DNA of 5,466 nt from an uncultured bacterium (GTDB taxonomy: Bacteria > Armatimonadota > UBA5829 > DSUL01): the NCBI GenBank assembly GCA_937967775.1, contig CALCJH010000121.1, positions 1 through 5,466 on the forward strand. Direction: 5' to 3'. Shown piece after piece: positions 4,208 to 5,466 of this stretch. Both the position numbers and the translations under genes were made by a program. Within the stretch, counting starts at the first letter, position 1. Every line of letters begins with the position of its first letter. The notes under the pieces are model-generated. The model was given only the letters and a program-made list of their open reading frames with translations. It was not told the origin of the DNA and did not search any database.

Positions 4208-5466
4208 GCGGGGTCTTCCCTCCTTTCCACCGCAGGACCGGGCTTGGCGGATGCGGTCCTCGCGGGGCCACGGACAGCGGCGGCAGTCACGGCAAAACAC
4301 GCCGCCAGCAACGCCGCAGCCGTCCAGAACGGCCATCCGATGCCCAACGCTCCGAAGCTCACCGCTGCGGCCTGCGGACCCAGCGTGCGCGAGACGCTCC
4401 CCAGGCCTTGCGTCAGTCCCTGAACGGCGCCCTGATGCTCGGGTCCGGCGGCGTGGGAGATGAGACTGATCAGCGACGGGCCAATAAGCCCGAATCCGGC
4501 GGCCGCCAGAGCGAGCGGCAAAAGTAGCGCCGCCGTCGAAGGCTGCCCCGGAACGGCAGCGAGACCAACAGACGTTGCGGCGAAGCCGGCAGCCAGAAGA
4601 ACCTTCTCACCGAACCGCGTCGTCAGGGGACCGATCAGGACTCCCTGAACCACGGCCGCCACCACCCCCGCGAACGCCAGAAGGCGGCCGGAGAAGACCA
4701 CCGTCTCCTGCTCTGTAAGGCCGAACTGCGCCTGCAGGAACAGCGTGAAGGAGCTCTCCATATTGCTGAAGGCGAATGTGTTCACGGCAAACAGTGCCAT
4801 CAACGTTGGAAGCCCCTTCCGGGCCAGCGCCATTACTGGCGATAATGCGCTCTCCTGGGAGGTACACTCTTTCACGGAAACGTGATGCGTCTCCGGTAGC
4901 AGCAAGATGACCACAATCAGGTTCACGGCCGAAACGGCGGCCGCCGCGAAGAACGGTAGAGCGGTGGAGATCTTTGCAAGCTGCGCGCCCGTTCCCGGAC
5001 CCAGCACAAAACCTAGAGCCAGAGCCGCGCCGATAAATCCCATGCCCCGGGATCGCCTCTCCGGCGTGGTGACATCCGCTACCAGCGCGGGCGGGATGGC
5101 GAATGTGCCTGCCGCGAAGACCCCCTGCGCGACTCGCGCGCCGTAAAGCCAGCCCAGCCCGCTGCCGAGCGCCATCCCGACAAAGGATGCTCCCTCCCCG
5201 GCGATGGACACTGCCAGAAGCCGCCTGCGCCCCACCCGGTCCGAGAGGGCTCCCCAGACCGGCGCAAACGCGAACTGCGCCAGCGCATAGACCGACGACA
5301 GAGAAATTATGGCATACGGGCTGGCGGTGAATCGCTGCGCCCAGACCGGCAGGAGCGGAATGACCAGCGCAAACGCGAACACGTCCAGAAAGACGACGGC
5401 GAGAACGGTCCCCAGCGCTCTTCGGGACGCGCGGGAGGCAGTATCGCCTGTGTGACCGGCTGGGGA
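4204..5466 (-). CDS. MFS transporter, DHA1/TetA-like (first of tandem pair), 5' end beyond window
   Basis: The frame is open from the window edge to the TGA at 4206-4204, giving 420 visible residues. A GTG at 5382 could be taken as the start, but it falls inside helix 1. Upstream codons encode RRALGTVLAVVFLDV, which aligns with the start of helix 1 in the neighbouring paralogue, so the true start is upstream of the visible sequence. Numbered from 5466, the protein shows FLDVFAFALVIPLLPVW (26-42), motif A GALSDRVGRR (72-81), ARVAQG (110-115), motif C GAALALGFVLGPGTG (147-161) and the conserved helix 7 region VNTFAFSN (228-235). These mark a 12-helix proton-driven exporter of the inner membrane. 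It is clearly homologous to the next gene in order and motif content. The C-terminal tail (about 400-420) is hydrophilic. The substrate is unknown, and the operon promoter lies off the window. Confidence 0.85.
   Translation of the reverse strand, partial: SPAGHTGDTASRASRRALGTVLAVVFLDVFAFALVIPLLPVWAQRFTASPYAIISLSSVYALAQFAFAPVWGALSDRVGRRRLLAVSIAGEGASFVGMALGSGLGWLYGARVAQGVFAAGTFAIPPALVADVTTPERRSRGMGFIGAALALGFVLGPGTGAQLAKISTALPFFAAAAVSAVNLIVVILLLPETHHVSVKECTSQESALSPVMALARKGLPTLMALFAVNTFAFSNMESSFTLFLQAQFGLTEQETVVFSGRLLAFAGVVAAVVQGVLIGPLTTRFGEKVLLAAGFAATSVGLAAVPGQPSTAALLLPLALAAAGFGLIGPSLISLISHAAGPEHQGAVQGLTQGLGSVSRTLGPQAAAVSFGALGIGWPFWTAAALLAACFAVTAAAVRGPARTASAKPGPAVERREDPA
4218..4225 (-). promoter_or_regulatory. 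Strong ribosome binding site deciding the GTG start at 4207
   Basis: On the minus strand this reads AAGGAGGG, near-perfect to the Shine-Dalgarno consensus, 10 nt before the GTG at 4207. It lies within the last codons of the upstream MFS gene, so initiation is likely coupled to termination of that gene through the GTGA overlap (4204-4207). Confidence 0.75.

Noticed and set aside
4208..4336. N-terminal extension of the second MFS protein to the ATG at 4336
   Set aside because: The extra residues are Cys/Arg-rich, not membrane-like, and lie fully within the upstream MFS coding sequence; the GTG at 4207 has a strong ribosome site and starts just before helix 1.
5380..5382. GTG at 5382 as the start of the first MFS gene
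   Set aside because: It would delete the first half of helix 1. The frame stays open to the window edge and encodes residues aligning with helix 1 of the paralogue, so the start is off the window.

Overview
This GC-rich 5.5-kb bacterial window contains no rRNA, tRNA, CRISPR array or transposase gene. GC-rich codons and Shine-Dalgarno sites point to a high-GC bacterium, but nothing here fixes the phylum. The sequence splits into a small regulatory-looking left part and a minus-strand operon that fills the rest.

Left part (1-783). Two short genes diverge from a 202-bp intergenic region. A minus-strand gene starting at 104 runs off the left edge, and its 34 visible residues hold a helix-turn-helix. 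A plus-strand gene (307-708) encodes a 133-aa protein with a C-terminal helix-turn-helix of sigma-70 region 4/LuxR type. The space between them is rich in signals: a perfect 14-bp inverted repeat (117-130 and 219-232) placed in the same orientation relative to each gene, a good sigma-70-type promoter (238-266) for the plus gene, and a 13-bp dyad (234-246) over its -35 box. This looks like a divergent control region. A phage or integrative-element origin is possible but not shown.

Right part (784-5466). Four minus-strand genes are packed as an operon, transcribed from beyond the right edge toward 784: an MFS exporter truncated by the window edge; a second MFS exporter paralogous to it, joined by a 4-nt GTGA overlap; a dihydroorotate-dehydrogenase-like barrel protein that keeps the C-terminal FMN-phosphate motif but seems to lack the usual catalytic and FMN-contacting residues, overlapping the MFS stop; and, after 27 bp, an intact-looking M20 (ArgE/DapE-type) metallohydrolase. 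The tight packing implies co-expression. One reading is a unit that processes a small acylated or peptide-like metabolite and exports it or related compounds, but no substrate can be read from the sequence. The operon promoter lies outside the window.

The most unusual points are the degenerate DHOD-like protein inside an export/hydrolase operon, the tandem MFS pair, and the paired 14-bp elements between the two DNA-binding genes.
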